This document shows positions 15,498-24,323 of a stretch of 47,084 nucleotides of DNA, in pieces. Within the stretch, counting starts at the first letter, position 1; every line of letters begins with the position of its first letter. This stretch comes from a virus, in the IMG/VR virus record IMGVR_UViG_3300048596_000020, positions 1 to 47,084 of that record; one strand, 5' to 3'. The position numbers and the translations under genes are program-made. Under the pieces are notes generated by a model, which was not told the DNA's origin, did not search any database, and saw only the letters and a program-made list of their open reading frames with translations.

Positions 15498-16154
15498 TTA
15501 CGGCGCCGCGTAGCGGATGGGATCGGCCAGGTGCGAGAACGTCATCTTGACGGTCATGTTCTCGTCCGGGGTCTTGGTCGGCACCTTGTTGAACGACAGG
15601 TAGCCGTAGTAGTAGATGACATCGCCGTTGGGCAGTGTCTCGCGCAGGACCACCGGCTCTTTCAGGCGATCCAGTTCGATCAGCGCGTCATACCACGGCA
15701 GGCTCGGATCGTAGTCCAAGACGTAGGTGTCCGACATCGCATCCTTCGAAGTCGGGGACTGCCGCTCGCGCGAGGACTGATCCTCGACGTACTTGTACTT
15801 GAAGAACTGCTGATCGCCGCCGCTGCTGGTGATGTCGCGGACCTGGTTGATGCCGATGAAGCTGCCCGCCACCTGGAAGGTGCCGACGCCTTCGGTCGGC
15901 GGATAGCGCACGACATCCGTGGTGTCCACGCCTTCGATCTGGAACGAAGTCGCGGCAACCTGGCCCGCACTGCGCGCGACGGAACCGGACAGTTCCGGCC
16001 AGCCGGAAGTGAGTACGACAACGGAGCCGTTCGCAGGCGGAGTGGCAGTGAGCGCCACCGCAGGATCGGCATTGGAAACGGCAGTCATGGCGACCGCCGC
16101 AGCGAGGGATTGCGATACGGCGAACTTCGCGCCGTTGATGAAGCGTGCGCCCAT
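15498..16154 (-). CDS. V: Major tail tube protein
   Basis: 218 aa. It starts MGARFINGAKFAVS and carries a long beta-rich central part with PPANGSVVVLTSGWPELSGSVAR and a YYGYLSFNKVPTKTPDENMTVKMTF C-terminus, as in lambda gpV/HK97-type tail tube proteins. It has the classic position between tail terminator and chaperone G. AAGGAAA precedes ATG 16154. It forms the hexameric rings of the tube. Confidence 0.88.
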   Translation of the reverse strand: MGARFINGAKFAVSQSLAAAVAMTAVSNADPAVALTATPPANGSVVVLTSGWPELSGSVARSAGQVAATSFQIEGVDTTDVVRYPPTEGVGTFQVAGSFIGINQVRDITSSGGDQQFFKYKYVEDQSSRERQSPTSKDAMSDTYVLDYDPSLPWYDALIELDRLKEPVVLRETLPNGDVIYYYGYLSFNKVPTKTPDENMTVKMTFSHLADPIRYAAP

Positions 16155-16229
16155 GACGAGGTTTCCTTCTACTGGTTAACAGGGTTGAACAGCGGGTAAA
16201 GCATACAACGGTTTTGTCGCTTCGTGAAA

Positions 16230-16616
16230 CTACGGGTCTGGATACCATATTCCGAACTGCTGCTGGCTTCCAAACAACTTCAACTGCTCGGTGTAAATGT
16301 CGCGCGGCGCACCATAGATTTGCGTGACGAAAGCACTTTGGTAAACCGCTTTTTCGATCAGGCGCTTCAACGAGTTGCGCAGCAACTGATCATGCGTTTC
16401 CATCGTCACCATCACGCGCGCATTCTTGTGGCTGGGCATCGGCACGCCGGGGCCGCGCTCCAAATACCATGCGTCTTTTCCGCCGACTTGCTGCAGGATG
16501 ATCATTGCGCCGGTCGCCGGGATCGGCGTTCCATCGGGCATCGTGTCCCACCACACGCGATTGTCCACGCCCGGAAGCGTGGCGAACAACGCGATGACAT
16601 CAGCTTCGAAAGACAT
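16230..16616 (-). CDS. Tail terminator protein (lambda U-like, DUF3168 type)
   Basis: 128 aa. Small alpha/beta protein with the typical start FEADVIALFATLPGVDNRVWWD and a central RVMVTMETHDQLLRNSLKRL helix. In siphophages this position (between the HK97-gp10-like protein and the tube) encodes the protein that caps the tail and sets its length. Its start overlaps the previous stop as TGATG. Confidence 0.78.
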   Translation of the reverse strand: MSFEADVIALFATLPGVDNRVWWDTMPDGTPIPATGAMIILQQVGGKDAWYLERGPGVPMPSHKNARVMVTMETHDQLLRNSLKRLIEKAVYQSAFVTQIYGAPRDIYTEQLKLFGSQQQFGIWYPDP

Positions 16617-17143
16617 CAGGGTTCTCCCGCCAGTAGCTTCGGCAATTCTTCGTGCCCGGTTTTCAGCATCGCATCTTTGGCCAGGCCGATATGCGAATCA
16701 TACGCTGGTGCCAGGAACGGCTTTGCGGGAACGCGGAACGGCTTTTTCAGCGGCACGCCGACCAGCGTGTGATACATGCCCTTTTCATCCTTGAAGAACG
16801 CTTCGGTGCGGCGGTATCCGAACTCGCGCAGCCTGCCCCACCATGCGTCGGTATTGTTCCAACTGATGCGGTAGGTGAAGAGGTTTTCCGAAGAGTGCTT
16901 CTGATCGCGCGCAAGGTAGATGGCGTCGGCCAGGTTGCCAGCGACATCGCTGCTCGCGGATTTGCCATCAGGGTTGTAGACCCAATCGGTGCGTGCGTTG
17001 CTGATGCGAGCGTTGTGTTTCGCCTCTTCCTGCAGCACCTTGCCACCAGCCAGCGCCATGCGGCGGGCAAGAGATTCTTTCAGTGGCCCTGCCAGTCGAT
17101 CCAGGCCCTTGATCCAGCCTGATGCGTCCAGCTTGCTAGCCAT
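16616..17143 (-). CDS. HK97 gp10-like tail completion protein
   Basis: 175 aa. N-terminal helix with WIKGLDRLAGPLKESLARRM; the family-typical end is present: LREFGYRRTEAFF...PAKPFLAPAYD, where Phe-Gly and AKPFLxPA are landmarks of HK97 gp10-type proteins. Neighbours are the head-tail stopper and the tail terminator, so a neck or tail-completion role is expected. It is 8 bp into the upstream gene by overlap. Confidence 0.82.
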   Translation of the reverse strand: MASKLDASGWIKGLDRLAGPLKESLARRMALAGGKVLQEEAKHNARISNARTDWVYNPDGKSASSDVAGNLADAIYLARDQKHSSENLFTYRISWNNTDAWWGRLREFGYRRTEAFFKDEKGMYHTLVGVPLKKPFRVPAKPFLAPAYDSHIGLAKDAMLKTGHEELPKLLAGEP

Positions 17144-17483
17144 CGTTGCCGCCCAACTGGCAAATCAGGTCGGTGTAGTCCTGCAGTTCTTCGTCGTGCC
17201 GGATGCTGATGATGTCGTAGTGCTTGGTGCCGTAGGTCACGCGCATGCCCGTGTCGGGGATGTCAGGCGTATACCGGATGCGCCAACTGCAGGCGTTGAT
17301 CGGCACGCTCGCGCCCTCGGAGCCGCCCTTGATCACTCCCATGCCGGTCTGCGCTTTGTAATTCGCCCAGCGAGTTTTTCCCCACTGCGCCCAATCCTGT
17401 GTCGGCTGATTCAACTCGTTGAGAACGCCACCCTGGCGCTCCAAGGTGATCAGCCGGTTGAGCGCGCCTGCAGGCATGCTCAC
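17136..17483 (-). CDS. Head-tail stopper/adaptor (SPP1 gp16-type)
   Basis: 115 aa. Beta-barrel-like joiner with the usual opening ALNRLITLERQGGVLNE and RIRYTPDIPDTGMRVTYG, then a KHYDIISIRHDEEL strand. It closes the head after packaging and accepts the tail. GTG 17483 overlaps the upstream stop; ATG 17477 is an alternative. Confidence 0.8.
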   Translation of the reverse strand: MSMPAGALNRLITLERQGGVLNELNQPTQDWAQWGKTRWANYKAQTGMGVIKGGSEGASVPINACSWRIRYTPDIPDTGMRVTYGTKHYDIISIRHDEELQDYTDLICQLGGNDG

Positions 17484-17968
17484 GCCACATGCCCCAGGTG
17501 CTTCGCGTAGTCGGCCATGATGTTCGCTGCGCCCTCGGGAATTTGCACCGCAGTCGCGCCTTGGCCGGTCATCACTTCCTCGCGGTTGCGATACCAGTGC
17601 GCGGTAATCAGCAGTACGGCGGCGATGATGTCATCCGTCACCACGATGCCGTCGCGGATGAAACTTGCGGAAAGCTGCGCGGCCAGCAAATCGGATTCGG
17701 CCATTGCGATTGCGTCGGCTTTGTCCGCATCGCCTTCCAGCGCATCAGCCGCTTCGATGGCGGCGGAGTACGCAGCGTTGGCCGCGAGCATCGACGCGGA
17801 GATTGTCAACCGCGCAGTTGTGAGCGCGGCAGCATCGGGATAAATGTTGCGCTGGGCCAGTTGGGAACAGCGGCGCTCTGCCGCGTTGGCGTAGATGGTG
17901 ACGAGTGCATCGTCAGCTTCATCCGCCTTGCACTGCAGCCTTGCCTGGTCCAGCGTAACAAGTTGCAT
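17480..17968 (-). CDS. Head-tail connector (HK97 gp6-like)
   Basis: 162 aa from ATG 17968, starting MQLVTLDQARLQCKADE and ending GAANIMADYAKHLGHVA. All-helical; the LVTLDQARxQ opening and the DDIIAAVLLITAHWYRNREE helix are typical of gp6-type connector proteins that bind under the portal. Longer than the simplest family members because of an Ala-rich insertion (about residues 45-100). Confidence 0.8.
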   Translation of the reverse strand: MQLVTLDQARLQCKADEADDALVTIYANAAERRCSQLAQRNIYPDAAALTTARLTISASMLAANAAYSAAIEAADALEGDADKADAIAMAESDLLAAQLSASFIRDGIVVTDDIIAAVLLITAHWYRNREEVMTGQGATAVQIPEGAANIMADYAKHLGHVA

Positions 17969-17972
17969 CGGA

Positions 17973-18371
17973 TCAGCCCTCGCTCGACAGCGCAGCCGAA
18001 GCCTTTTCCGCAGCCGCAGCAACGCCCGTGCGCTGCTGGCCCTTGGCGCTGGCTTCCAGCTTCGCCACGCGCTTGATACCGTCCGCGTCCAGCGTGCCCA
18101 GGTAGTCGGTCACTTCACCGATGTTCCCTTCCAGCGCCTTCCAGTGCGCATCGTCGTTGGCGTCGATGCCGCTGATGCCAGCCGCCTTCTGCGCCTTGCC
18201 GTCGATGGTGTGCGTGACAGCTTCCTTGGTTTCGGCGGCGTAGTTCACGGCGACCAGCGCCTTGAACTCGGCAACGTGCGCCTCGTCAGTGGATTCGATG
18301 ACCGCACTACGCGGAAGCGGCTCCTGGCCGAAGCTGGACACGATTGCCTTTGTCAGCAGTTTGATACGCAT
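17973..18371 (-). CDS. Hypothetical protein between capsid and connector (132 aa)
   Basis: ATG 18371 is preceded by a strong GGAGGAA. It has a basic N-terminus (MRIKLLTKAIV), an acidic middle and an Ala-rich C-terminal helix (VAAAAEKASAAL). Proteins in this position are often head decoration or neck accessory proteins, but I recognise no family. It is separated from the capsid gene by a terminator. Confidence 0.7.
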   Translation of the reverse strand: MRIKLLTKAIVSSFGQEPLPRSAVIESTDEAHVAEFKALVAVNYAAETKEAVTHTIDGKAQKAAGISGIDANDDAHWKALEGNIGEVTDYLGTLDADGIKRVAKLEASAKGQQRTGVAAAAEKASAALSSEG

Positions 18372-18429
18372 GGCACATTCCTCCGTTGGTTGGATTTTGA
18401 AGGCACCTTCATCGCCCGGAAGTGACTTC

Positions 18430-18459
18430 AAAATCCAGCCCGTATCGCTACGGGCTGGA
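18430..18459 (-). terminator. Intrinsic terminator after the major capsid gene
   Basis: Perfect 11-bp stem (18434-18444 with 18449-18459) and a 4-nt loop, followed leftward by TTTT. It lies just after the capsid stop at 18471. It would let capsid mRNA be made in excess over the connector and tail genes. Confidence 0.8.
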
Positions 18460-18470
18460 CGGTGTTGCTG

Positions 18471-19787
18471 TTACGCGATCAGCGCAGCGATGGCAGTGGC
18501 GAAGTCGCCAGTGATGAACGCGCCGGGACGCTTCACAGCGATGGCGACACGCTCTTCGGCACGAACCGTGGCAAGGTTCTTTTCGAAGTCATCGACGTTC
18601 TCGGTGCTGATCAGCACTTCCACGCCCATGCGGTCATAGACCGTCGCGCCCTGCTGGAAGTTGCCCACCAGGAAGTCGCCCAGGTCCATCGCCGGGGTGT
18701 TGACCACCGGCAGACCCCACATGCTCGCGCCGCCGTTGTTGCGCGTCGGGTTGGCCCACAGGTACGCGCCGTCCGTGGTCTTGGTCAGTTCGACCATCGC
18801 CCAATCCGACTCGTTGAGGACGATGCCATCGGGCGGCAGCAGCGCGAGCGCGCCCTGCAGCATGGCCAGGCGCAGAACGTCGATACGCGTGCCCTTCGCA
18901 TCGACGTAGCCAGCGGGCTTCGCGTAGGCAGTGGCCTGCGGGATGATGCCGTGCAGGTTCTGGCCGACGCCGGTGCCGTACAGGAACTGGCGCTCTTCGA
19001 CGTAGCCCAGGCCATAGCGCATTTCGGAGTCGATTTCGCCCATCAGGCGCGGCGCATCGTCCATCGCCTGCCGGGTGATCTTCGCCAGGTGCGCCAGCGT
19101 GCGGACCACCACGGTCGCGCTCGACCAGGCGTAGTCGCTGTACGGCTTCGGCGCGGCTTCGGCAACCGGAGCCGCCGCGTTGGTGCGCGTGGTCTGGATC
19201 GCGTAATCGACCGAACTGGTGGCGATGGGCACGGTGCGCAGAAGGTCACGCACCACGCGGCGCTCGCGCAGCAGCGACACGACATCCGCCTCGCGGGCAG
19301 AGCGGATCAGGCCGCCAGCGGCAGTGCTGGTGACGGACTTCACTTCGACGCCGATGGTGCCACGGCGCGAGCCGCGATCCTGCAGCGACTTGAAGTTCTC
19401 GCTGTTGACGAACTGCTCGCCCCAGGTCTGCTCACGTTCCGGCTCGTCGCCGCGCGATGCCGCCTTCTGCTCCAACTCGACCACGTTCGCCTGCAGACCG
19501 TTGAACTTGGTCAGCATTTCATCGACGGTCGTGCGCAGCTTTTCCATCGTCGGATCGTTCGCGGCCATCTTCGCCTTGAACTCGGTCTGCAGTTCACCGA
19601 ACTGGCCGCGCAGCGCGTCGATGCCTTCCAGCTTCGTCTTGACCTCGGTGGCCAGTTCTTCCAGCGTGACTGCAGCGGCGGGCAGCAGGATCGCGCCCTC
19701 GTAGTGGCCCAGCGCCATCAGCGTTGCGGCGATGGCCACGATCAGCACCATCATGGCGACGGTGGCGAAACCTTTGTTGAACTTCAT
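18471..19787 (-). CDS. Major capsid protein, HK97 fold, with N-terminal hydrophobic segment
   Basis: 438 aa. Residues about 40-125 are charged and helical like an HK97 delta scaffold domain (TLEELATEVKTKLEGIDALR). From about 150 the HK97-fold core is clear: LLRTVPIATSSVDYAIQT, LAKITRQAMDDAPRL, EERQFLYGTGVGQNLHGI and GDFLVGNFQQGATVYDRMGVEV. Unusually, residues 7-27 form a strongly hydrophobic helix ahead of the delta domain. AAGGGG 9 nt before ATG 19787 supports this start. The prohead protease follows immediately upstream in the map. Confidence 0.95.
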   Translation of the reverse strand: MKFNKGFATVAMMVLIVAIAATLMALGHYEGAILLPAAAVTLEELATEVKTKLEGIDALRGQFGELQTEFKAKMAANDPTMEKLRTTVDEMLTKFNGLQANVVELEQKAASRGDEPEREQTWGEQFVNSENFKSLQDRGSRRGTIGVEVKSVTSTAAGGLIRSAREADVVSLLRERRVVRDLLRTVPIATSSVDYAIQTTRTNAAAPVAEAAPKPYSDYAWSSATVVVRTLAHLAKITRQAMDDAPRLMGEIDSEMRYGLGYVEERQFLYGTGVGQNLHGIIPQATAYAKPAGYVDAKGTRIDVLRLAMLQGALALLPPDGIVLNESDWAMVELTKTTDGAYLWANPTRNNGGASMWGLPVVNTPAMDLGDFLVGNFQQGATVYDRMGVEVLISTENVDDFEKNLATVRAEERVAIAVKRPGAFITGDFATAIAALIA

Positions 19788-19802
19788 TTGCGTGTACCCC
19801 TT

Positions 19803-20459
19803 TTAGCGGATTGTGGAAAGGATTTGCGAAGCACGCTTGATGCTTTCGACGCTCGGCTGATCGGGGTCGCCCCGATGTTGCATTGCCAGCGCCTTCACCC
19901 GCGAAACGAACGCGAGTGCTTCTGACTTTGAAAAGCCTGCATCGCGCAGGAGTGCTTCGCAGTCCGAAAGGTTGCCCGCCTCTTCCAGCGACTTGACGAG
20001 CGCAACGCGCCCGCCATCAGCCATCGGAAAAGTGACAGGCGAAATTTCCCACAGGTCCAGTTCGATCAGCGAGCGAACCTCCTGTTTTTCATCCCACATG
20101 GTCTTGATGGGATCGTAGCCGATGCTCAGGCCGGTAAGCGCACCCTGCTCCATCAGCGCGTGGCATTCCTGCCCTGCCTGCACCTTCATGTTGCACTGGC
20201 CTACGACTTCCAGGCCAGTCTCGGTTTCTTTCAGCGAGGTATACACGCCGATGGGCTGGCGCGTGTTGTGCTGCCACAGCATCGGCACCTTGCGCTTTTT
20301 CGCCTTGAACTGTTCCAGCGAATTCTTGAATGCTCCGCGCATCACGATGTCGCGGCCTGCGTCGATTTCCCCGAACGGTGATGCGATGCCTTCGAACGCG
20401 CCGGTCGCTGTCACGCTTTCGGCTTTCACTTCGAACGGGCGGGTCAGGTAGTTCTTCAT
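19803..20459 (-). CDS. Prohead maturation protease (HK97 gp4-like, S78 family)
   Basis: 218 aa. It matures the procapsid by cutting the scaffold domain of the capsid protein. Seen: opening FEGIASPFGEIDAGRDIVMRGAF, VPMLWQHN with catalytic His64, GALTGLSIGY with catalytic Ser112, and DLWEISPVTFP. The tail of about 60 residues is helical. AGGGAG precedes ATG 20459. It lies between portal and capsid genes, as is usual. Confidence 0.93.
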   Translation of the reverse strand: MKNYLTRPFEVKAESVTATGAFEGIASPFGEIDAGRDIVMRGAFKNSLEQFKAKKRKVPMLWQHNTRQPIGVYTSLKETETGLEVVGQCNMKVQAGQECHALMEQGALTGLSIGYDPIKTMWDEKQEVRSLIELDLWEISPVTFPMADGGRVALVKSLEEAGNLSDCEALLRDAGFSKSEALAFVSRVKALAMQHRGDPDQPSVESIKRASQILSTIR

Positions 20460-20487
20460 TCGGGCGACTCCCTAATTTGTCGGCACA

Positions 20488-21696
20488 TTACTTTTTCGCG
20501 GGGTCTTTGTCCAGTTCGCTCATTGCGCCCATGTTCAACTGGACGCGGAACTCGTCGCCTTCCGGGCCGATGCCCATGCGATCCAACAGGTCGCGCACTT
20601 CGTTGACGTTGAAGTAACCGTTCTGCAGCGCAGTGGCAAAAACCAGCGCCTGCGTTTTCATATCGGAGCGCAACAGGCCCTGGATGTTGAACTTGGCGTG
20701 CAAGCCGCGCGCACGATCCGCGTTGGTCAGCAGCGTCTTGTTGATGCGCTGTTCGAAGCGGACGATGGTGGGCATCACCGAATACATCAGGAAGTACAGG
20801 TTGATTTGTTCCAGGCTCGACGCCCAGGAACTTGCCTTGTCCACATGCCCGATCAGTTGCGGCGGGATGCACAGCAGACGGCAGATTTCTTCGATGCCGA
20901 AATAACGCGACTGCAGCAGTTCCGCTTCGGCAGGATTGATGCGGAAATCCTTGCCGCTAACCGCCTTGAAGCCTTTGAGCAACAGCATGTACTTGCCGTT
21001 GTTCTCGGGCAGACCGTACCGATCCAGTTGCGCCATGAAATCCTTGCGCTCTTCCTTGGTCGGATTCTTGTCCTGCGGTTCGAAGAAACCGCCGATCTTT
21101 AGCGATTGCTTGAAGGCACGCGCCGCCGCTGTGTTGCCTGCGATCTGCGATGCAAGGATTTCACGGCCGATCTGCAGGCGCGACAGACCCCACTTGCCGT
21201 CCATCGAAAAGCCTTTCAGATGCAAGACATCCTCGGCGGGGAATTTCTCGCCGTCGATGGTATACATCCACTTGCCGCTCTTTTTCTCCGCCGCCGACGC
21301 CTTGCACGGGTCCATCGGCTCAATGCTGATCACGGACTTGTCGTTGCGCCGTTCGACCACGCTGATCGCGTTGCCGTGAACATCGACATTGCCCGTAGCC
21401 GCAGACCAGTGTTCACCTGGCGTCTGGATGATGTTGGGGGAGTTGTGGAGAACTTCGTAGGCCGCATGGTCAGTGATGACTTTTTTGGTCGCATCGCGCA
21501 GATGGATCGGCAAGCTGCCAACGGTTTCAGAGCGAAGCGTCACGCCACTTGAAAACGCCGACAGCTTGAATGCAGTGTCGGCGTTTACGTTGTCGAAGAT
21601 GGAGTCGTTGGGCGTGGAATCGAATGCGCCTGCGCCAAGAATGGCGTTGGGGCCGTGAGTTTTCCAACCCCCTGTGATGCGCTGCCAAATGCTCAT
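20488..21696 (-). CDS. Portal protein, HK97 type
   Basis: 402 aa. Signature portal stretches: AFKLSAFSSGVTLRSETVGS, IHLRDATKKVITDHAAYEVL, the AISVVERRNDKSVISIEPMD strand, and the C-terminal helix region RYFGIEEICRLLCIPPQLIG. It forms the dodecameric DNA channel at one capsid vertex. Its start lies 3 bp after the terminase stop. Confidence 0.95.
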   Translation of the reverse strand: MSIWQRITGGWKTHGPNAILGAGAFDSTPNDSIFDNVNADTAFKLSAFSSGVTLRSETVGSLPIHLRDATKKVITDHAAYEVLHNSPNIIQTPGEHWSAATGNVDVHGNAISVVERRNDKSVISIEPMDPCKASAAEKKSGKWMYTIDGEKFPAEDVLHLKGFSMDGKWGLSRLQIGREILASQIAGNTAAARAFKQSLKIGGFFEPQDKNPTKEERKDFMAQLDRYGLPENNGKYMLLLKGFKAVSGKDFRINPAEAELLQSRYFGIEEICRLLCIPPQLIGHVDKASSWASSLEQINLYFLMYSVMPTIVRFEQRINKTLLTNADRARGLHAKFNIQGLLRSDMKTQALVFATALQNGYFNVNEVRDLLDRMGIGPEGDEFRVQLNMGAMSELDKDPAKK

Positions 21697-21698
21697 GG

Positions 21699-23468
21699 TT
21701 ATCCGCCTATTTCCATTGCACTAAAGTCGTTTTCGGTGATCTGCGATTCGGGGTTCAGGCCCATCAACGTAGCCGCATCGAAAACCGCCATAAGAGGGTC
21801 AATTTTGGCTGTACCGCTTACCTGTTTGGTCACGACTATAGCATTTCCCGAAACTTTCACCTTGGCGTTGCCCACGCACCAGTTCATCAGCCCGGTTTTG
21901 CCGGGAGTGAGTACACGCTCCGCGAGTTTGCGTTCCGTGGTCTTGATTGCTGCCGCCAGCTTGTATCCCTGCGTCACGCCGATCAGTTTTTCAGCGGGCA
22001 CGCCTGCAGCAACCAGGCCATCAAGAATGCCGCCCAGGCCACCAGGATCAAGCCCGATCTGATACAGCAGACCGGACTCTTCGATGCGCGCAAAGATGGC
22101 CGATAGCTCGTCAATGTCCTGGCCTACATTCTTGGCCAGCGTCATTTCCTTTGCTGCAGCGAAATCGCGCAGTCGCGGCGCGATGTCCATGCGCCGACGC
22201 AGCACCGATGGATGCGCCCATGCGTAGCACCAGCAAAGCCACTTCTGCACTTCGCGGCTTTCCTCTTCGACCCACTCGTTCGTTTCCTCATCAAAGTGCG
22301 ATGGAATCGTGACGATTTCCTTGTTCTTTTTTCGACCAATCGCAGCGGCACCAAGCAAGTCATCCAGGCCGCCGCCGTCGATGCCGCCCGTGATCACTTC
22401 GCACTCCGCCAGCAGGCGATCAATCGTCACCGGCTCGGGATCACACTGATCCTCCCAATACTCAGCGCCAGGCCAGCGGTCAGCGCGAAGGTTCAAACCG
22501 ATTTCGACATTCAGATGCTTGGCCAGGAACAACCGCATCGTTTCTTCGTCGCCGGTTTGCGCCTTTTTCATTTCGCGCAGCAGATAGGAATTGTTGACGC
22601 TTCCCTCGTCGCCGGAGTCCTCGGTCAAGTTGGGGTTGGTGACATAGAAGTTTTCCGTGCGCATGTACGCCTTGCCCTTCAACATCGGCTCGGGGAACTC
22701 GTACAGCACCGGCAGAAACGCGGGATCGTCAATGGTGCCGTCGCGCACGGCGCGGGCGTACTCCAATTTCTTCTTGAACACGCCTGCAGGCGGCTCGTCG
22801 CTCTGCGTGGTCAGATAGATGACGAAACCCTCTGGACGGCTTGCGAGTCCGCCTATCGCTTCTGCGAACATCGCCTCGGCGTTGGCACGCTTGCCGAAAA
22901 GCCACAGTTCATCAATCAACACGCCCACCGCTTTTTTGCCGCCGACCGCTTCTGCGTCCGCAGCGACAACTTTCAGCGTTGCGCCGGTCTGCCGATGCGT
23001 AATTGTGCGTATGTGATCCTGCACTTGCAGCAGCGCGTCCAATTCGGGATCAGCGCGCACCATATCCGCAGCGGGCTTGAAGGAATTGTTTGCGATTTCC
23101 ACGGTTGGCGACAGGATGATGAATTCCGCGCTGTCTCGCCAGTTTTTGATCAGCGCCGTGAGCATGATTCCGGCAGCAGTCGTGGATTTGCCGTTTTTCT
23201 TCGATATAAGCAAGAAAAACTCGGTTATGTGTCGGATTCCAGTCGATTCTTCGTATGCACCGAAGATATTTGACACAAATTCGCGCAACCAGGGCCGACA
23301 ATGACCCCTGAAAGTGGCTGTTTTAGAGACATCGACAAGACGCAAATCATCGAACACCGCGAGCGCATCGGCTGCAGTGTCGGGGAAAAGCGGAGGGAGT
23401 AAGGTCAGCGTCTGCCGATTGACGAGTCGATTTGCCCAATCAGGGCACGCCGTTGACCACGAAATCAT
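21699..23468 (-). CDS. terL: Terminase large subunit
   Basis: 589 aa from ATG 23468, which overlaps the DUF4031 gene stop (ATGA). ATPase domain: Walker A-like SKKNGKST (about residues 89-96) and Walker B VGVLIDELW (Asp186-Glu187). A RNase H-type nuclease domain begins near ITGGIDGGGLDDL, and a late acidic site is present in KIDPLMAVFDAATLM. HK97/Terminase_1-type packaging motor that cuts and translocates DNA into proheads. The packaging mode cannot be decided from the sequence. Confidence 0.95.
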   Translation of the reverse strand: MISWSTACPDWANRLVNRQTLTLLPPLFPDTAADALAVFDDLRLVDVSKTATFRGHCRPWLREFVSNIFGAYEESTGIRHITEFFLLISKKNGKSTTAAGIMLTALIKNWRDSAEFIILSPTVEIANNSFKPAADMVRADPELDALLQVQDHIRTITHRQTGATLKVVAADAEAVGGKKAVGVLIDELWLFGKRANAEAMFAEAIGGLASRPEGFVIYLTTQSDEPPAGVFKKKLEYARAVRDGTIDDPAFLPVLYEFPEPMLKGKAYMRTENFYVTNPNLTEDSGDEGSVNNSYLLREMKKAQTGDEETMRLFLAKHLNVEIGLNLRADRWPGAEYWEDQCDPEPVTIDRLLAECEVITGGIDGGGLDDLLGAAAIGRKKNKEIVTIPSHFDEETNEWVEEESREVQKWLCWCYAWAHPSVLRRRMDIAPRLRDFAAAKEMTLAKNVGQDIDELSAIFARIEESGLLYQIGLDPGGLGGILDGLVAAGVPAEKLIGVTQGYKLAAAIKTTERKLAERVLTPGKTGLMNWCVGNAKVKVSGNAIVVTKQVSGTAKIDPLMAVFDAATLMGLNPESQITENDFSAMEIGG

Positions 23469-23755
23469 CGCAATACCGCCACCAACGCGCGCCGCTTGCG
23501 CCAAATCGCGCAGGCTTGACGGAAGCTAACTTCGATCACGCCCATCGAAACAGCCAGTGCGCGGCGCTTCGGCGTGACATCGTAGTGCGGCGCGGATCGC
23601 GCGTCCTGAAACCACTCGCGTTTCATGCCGATGCGCGCAGCCATTGCATGCAACTCGTCCAGATTCCAAGCATCAGTGAAAAGGTGACAGTTCGCCTGCG
23701 CATGCCCGCGCAGCTTCCATCCGCGATCCGCCAATGGGTCTACATACACCGGCAT
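23465..23755 (-). CDS. DUF4031 domain protein
   Basis: 96 aa, starting MPVYVDPLADRGWKLRGHAQ with CHLFTDAWNLDELHAMAARI, REWFQDARSAPHYDVTPKRR and ALAVSMGVIEV. These are the conserved stretches of DUF4031, a small family common in phages and bacteria with no known activity; the conserved His, Asp and Arg residues hint at an enzyme. It sits between the terminase subunits with overlap into terL. Confidence 0.85.
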   Translation of the reverse strand: MPVYVDPLADRGWKLRGHAQANCHLFTDAWNLDELHAMAARIGMKREWFQDARSAPHYDVTPKRRALAVSMGVIEVSFRQACAIWRKRRALVAVLR

Positions 23756-23761
23756 CTACGA

Positions 23762-24235
23762 TCAGCCTCTGATGTTGACCACTTTGCCAGGTGCGGCACT
23801 CGGAGACAGCTTGCCGCCGCGCGCGATCTTCGCAGCATCGTCGTTCTTCTGTTCTTTCTTGCCCTTTTCACCGACACGCGCATGCATGTACGGCATCAGT
23901 TGCTCGGCGGCGCGTGCGCGTGCCGTGATGGAAAGCGACTTGTGATTGATGATGTCCTGCAGGAAGTGCATCGGGTCCGCGTAATGATCACGCTGCATTT
24001 CGACATCGCGGCGCGGCGCACCCGTTTCACCAGGCGGCGTGTCGCCCTTCGCGGCCTGCCGCTTGCCTGCGGCGACTGCCGCCTTCACATGCGCACGCGT
24101 CATCAGTTCGCCGCCTGCCTGGCGCGCACCATTCGGAGAGTAGCCCGCGTGCAACGCGGCGGCTTCGTGTGTCATGCCTGCCACTTTTGCGGCGACGAAC
24201 GCGGCTTGCTTCGGGGTCAGGGGTAGCTTTTTCAT
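23762..24235 (-). CDS. terS: Terminase small subunit
   Basis: 157 aa. N-terminal HTH: LTPKQAAFVAAKVAGMTHEA followed by ALHAGYSPNGARQAGGELM, the typical small-terminase DNA-recognition part. The central helix DHYADPMHFLQDIINHKSLS lies in the oligomerisation region. The C-terminus is basic and disordered. It recognises phage DNA and loads terL. Located between HNH and terL genes as in many HK97-like phages. Confidence 0.88.
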   Translation of the reverse strand: MKKLPLTPKQAAFVAAKVAGMTHEAAALHAGYSPNGARQAGGELMTRAHVKAAVAAGKRQAAKGDTPPGETGAPRRDVEMQRDHYADPMHFLQDIINHKSLSITARARAAEQLMPYMHARVGEKGKKEQKNDDAAKIARGGKLSPSAAPGKVVNIRG

Positions 24236-24287
24236 GGCTTATGGACGTTCTAGAGGGAATTTAATCTGCGCATGCGGGGATGGCGGT

Positions 24288-24300
24288 CTAGGTGTCAACC
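24288..24300 (-). repeat. Variant of the 13-bp motif (GGTTGACACCTAG)
   Basis: Lies in the 88-bp gap between the HNH stop and terS, pointing leftward. The TTGACAC core is intact, but there is no recognisable -10 at 16-18 bp. It may help drive or regulate the leftward late genes; no other late promoter was recognised. Confidence 0.45.
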
Positions 24301-24323
24301 CTAGCACGGAACTTTACCCCCGC

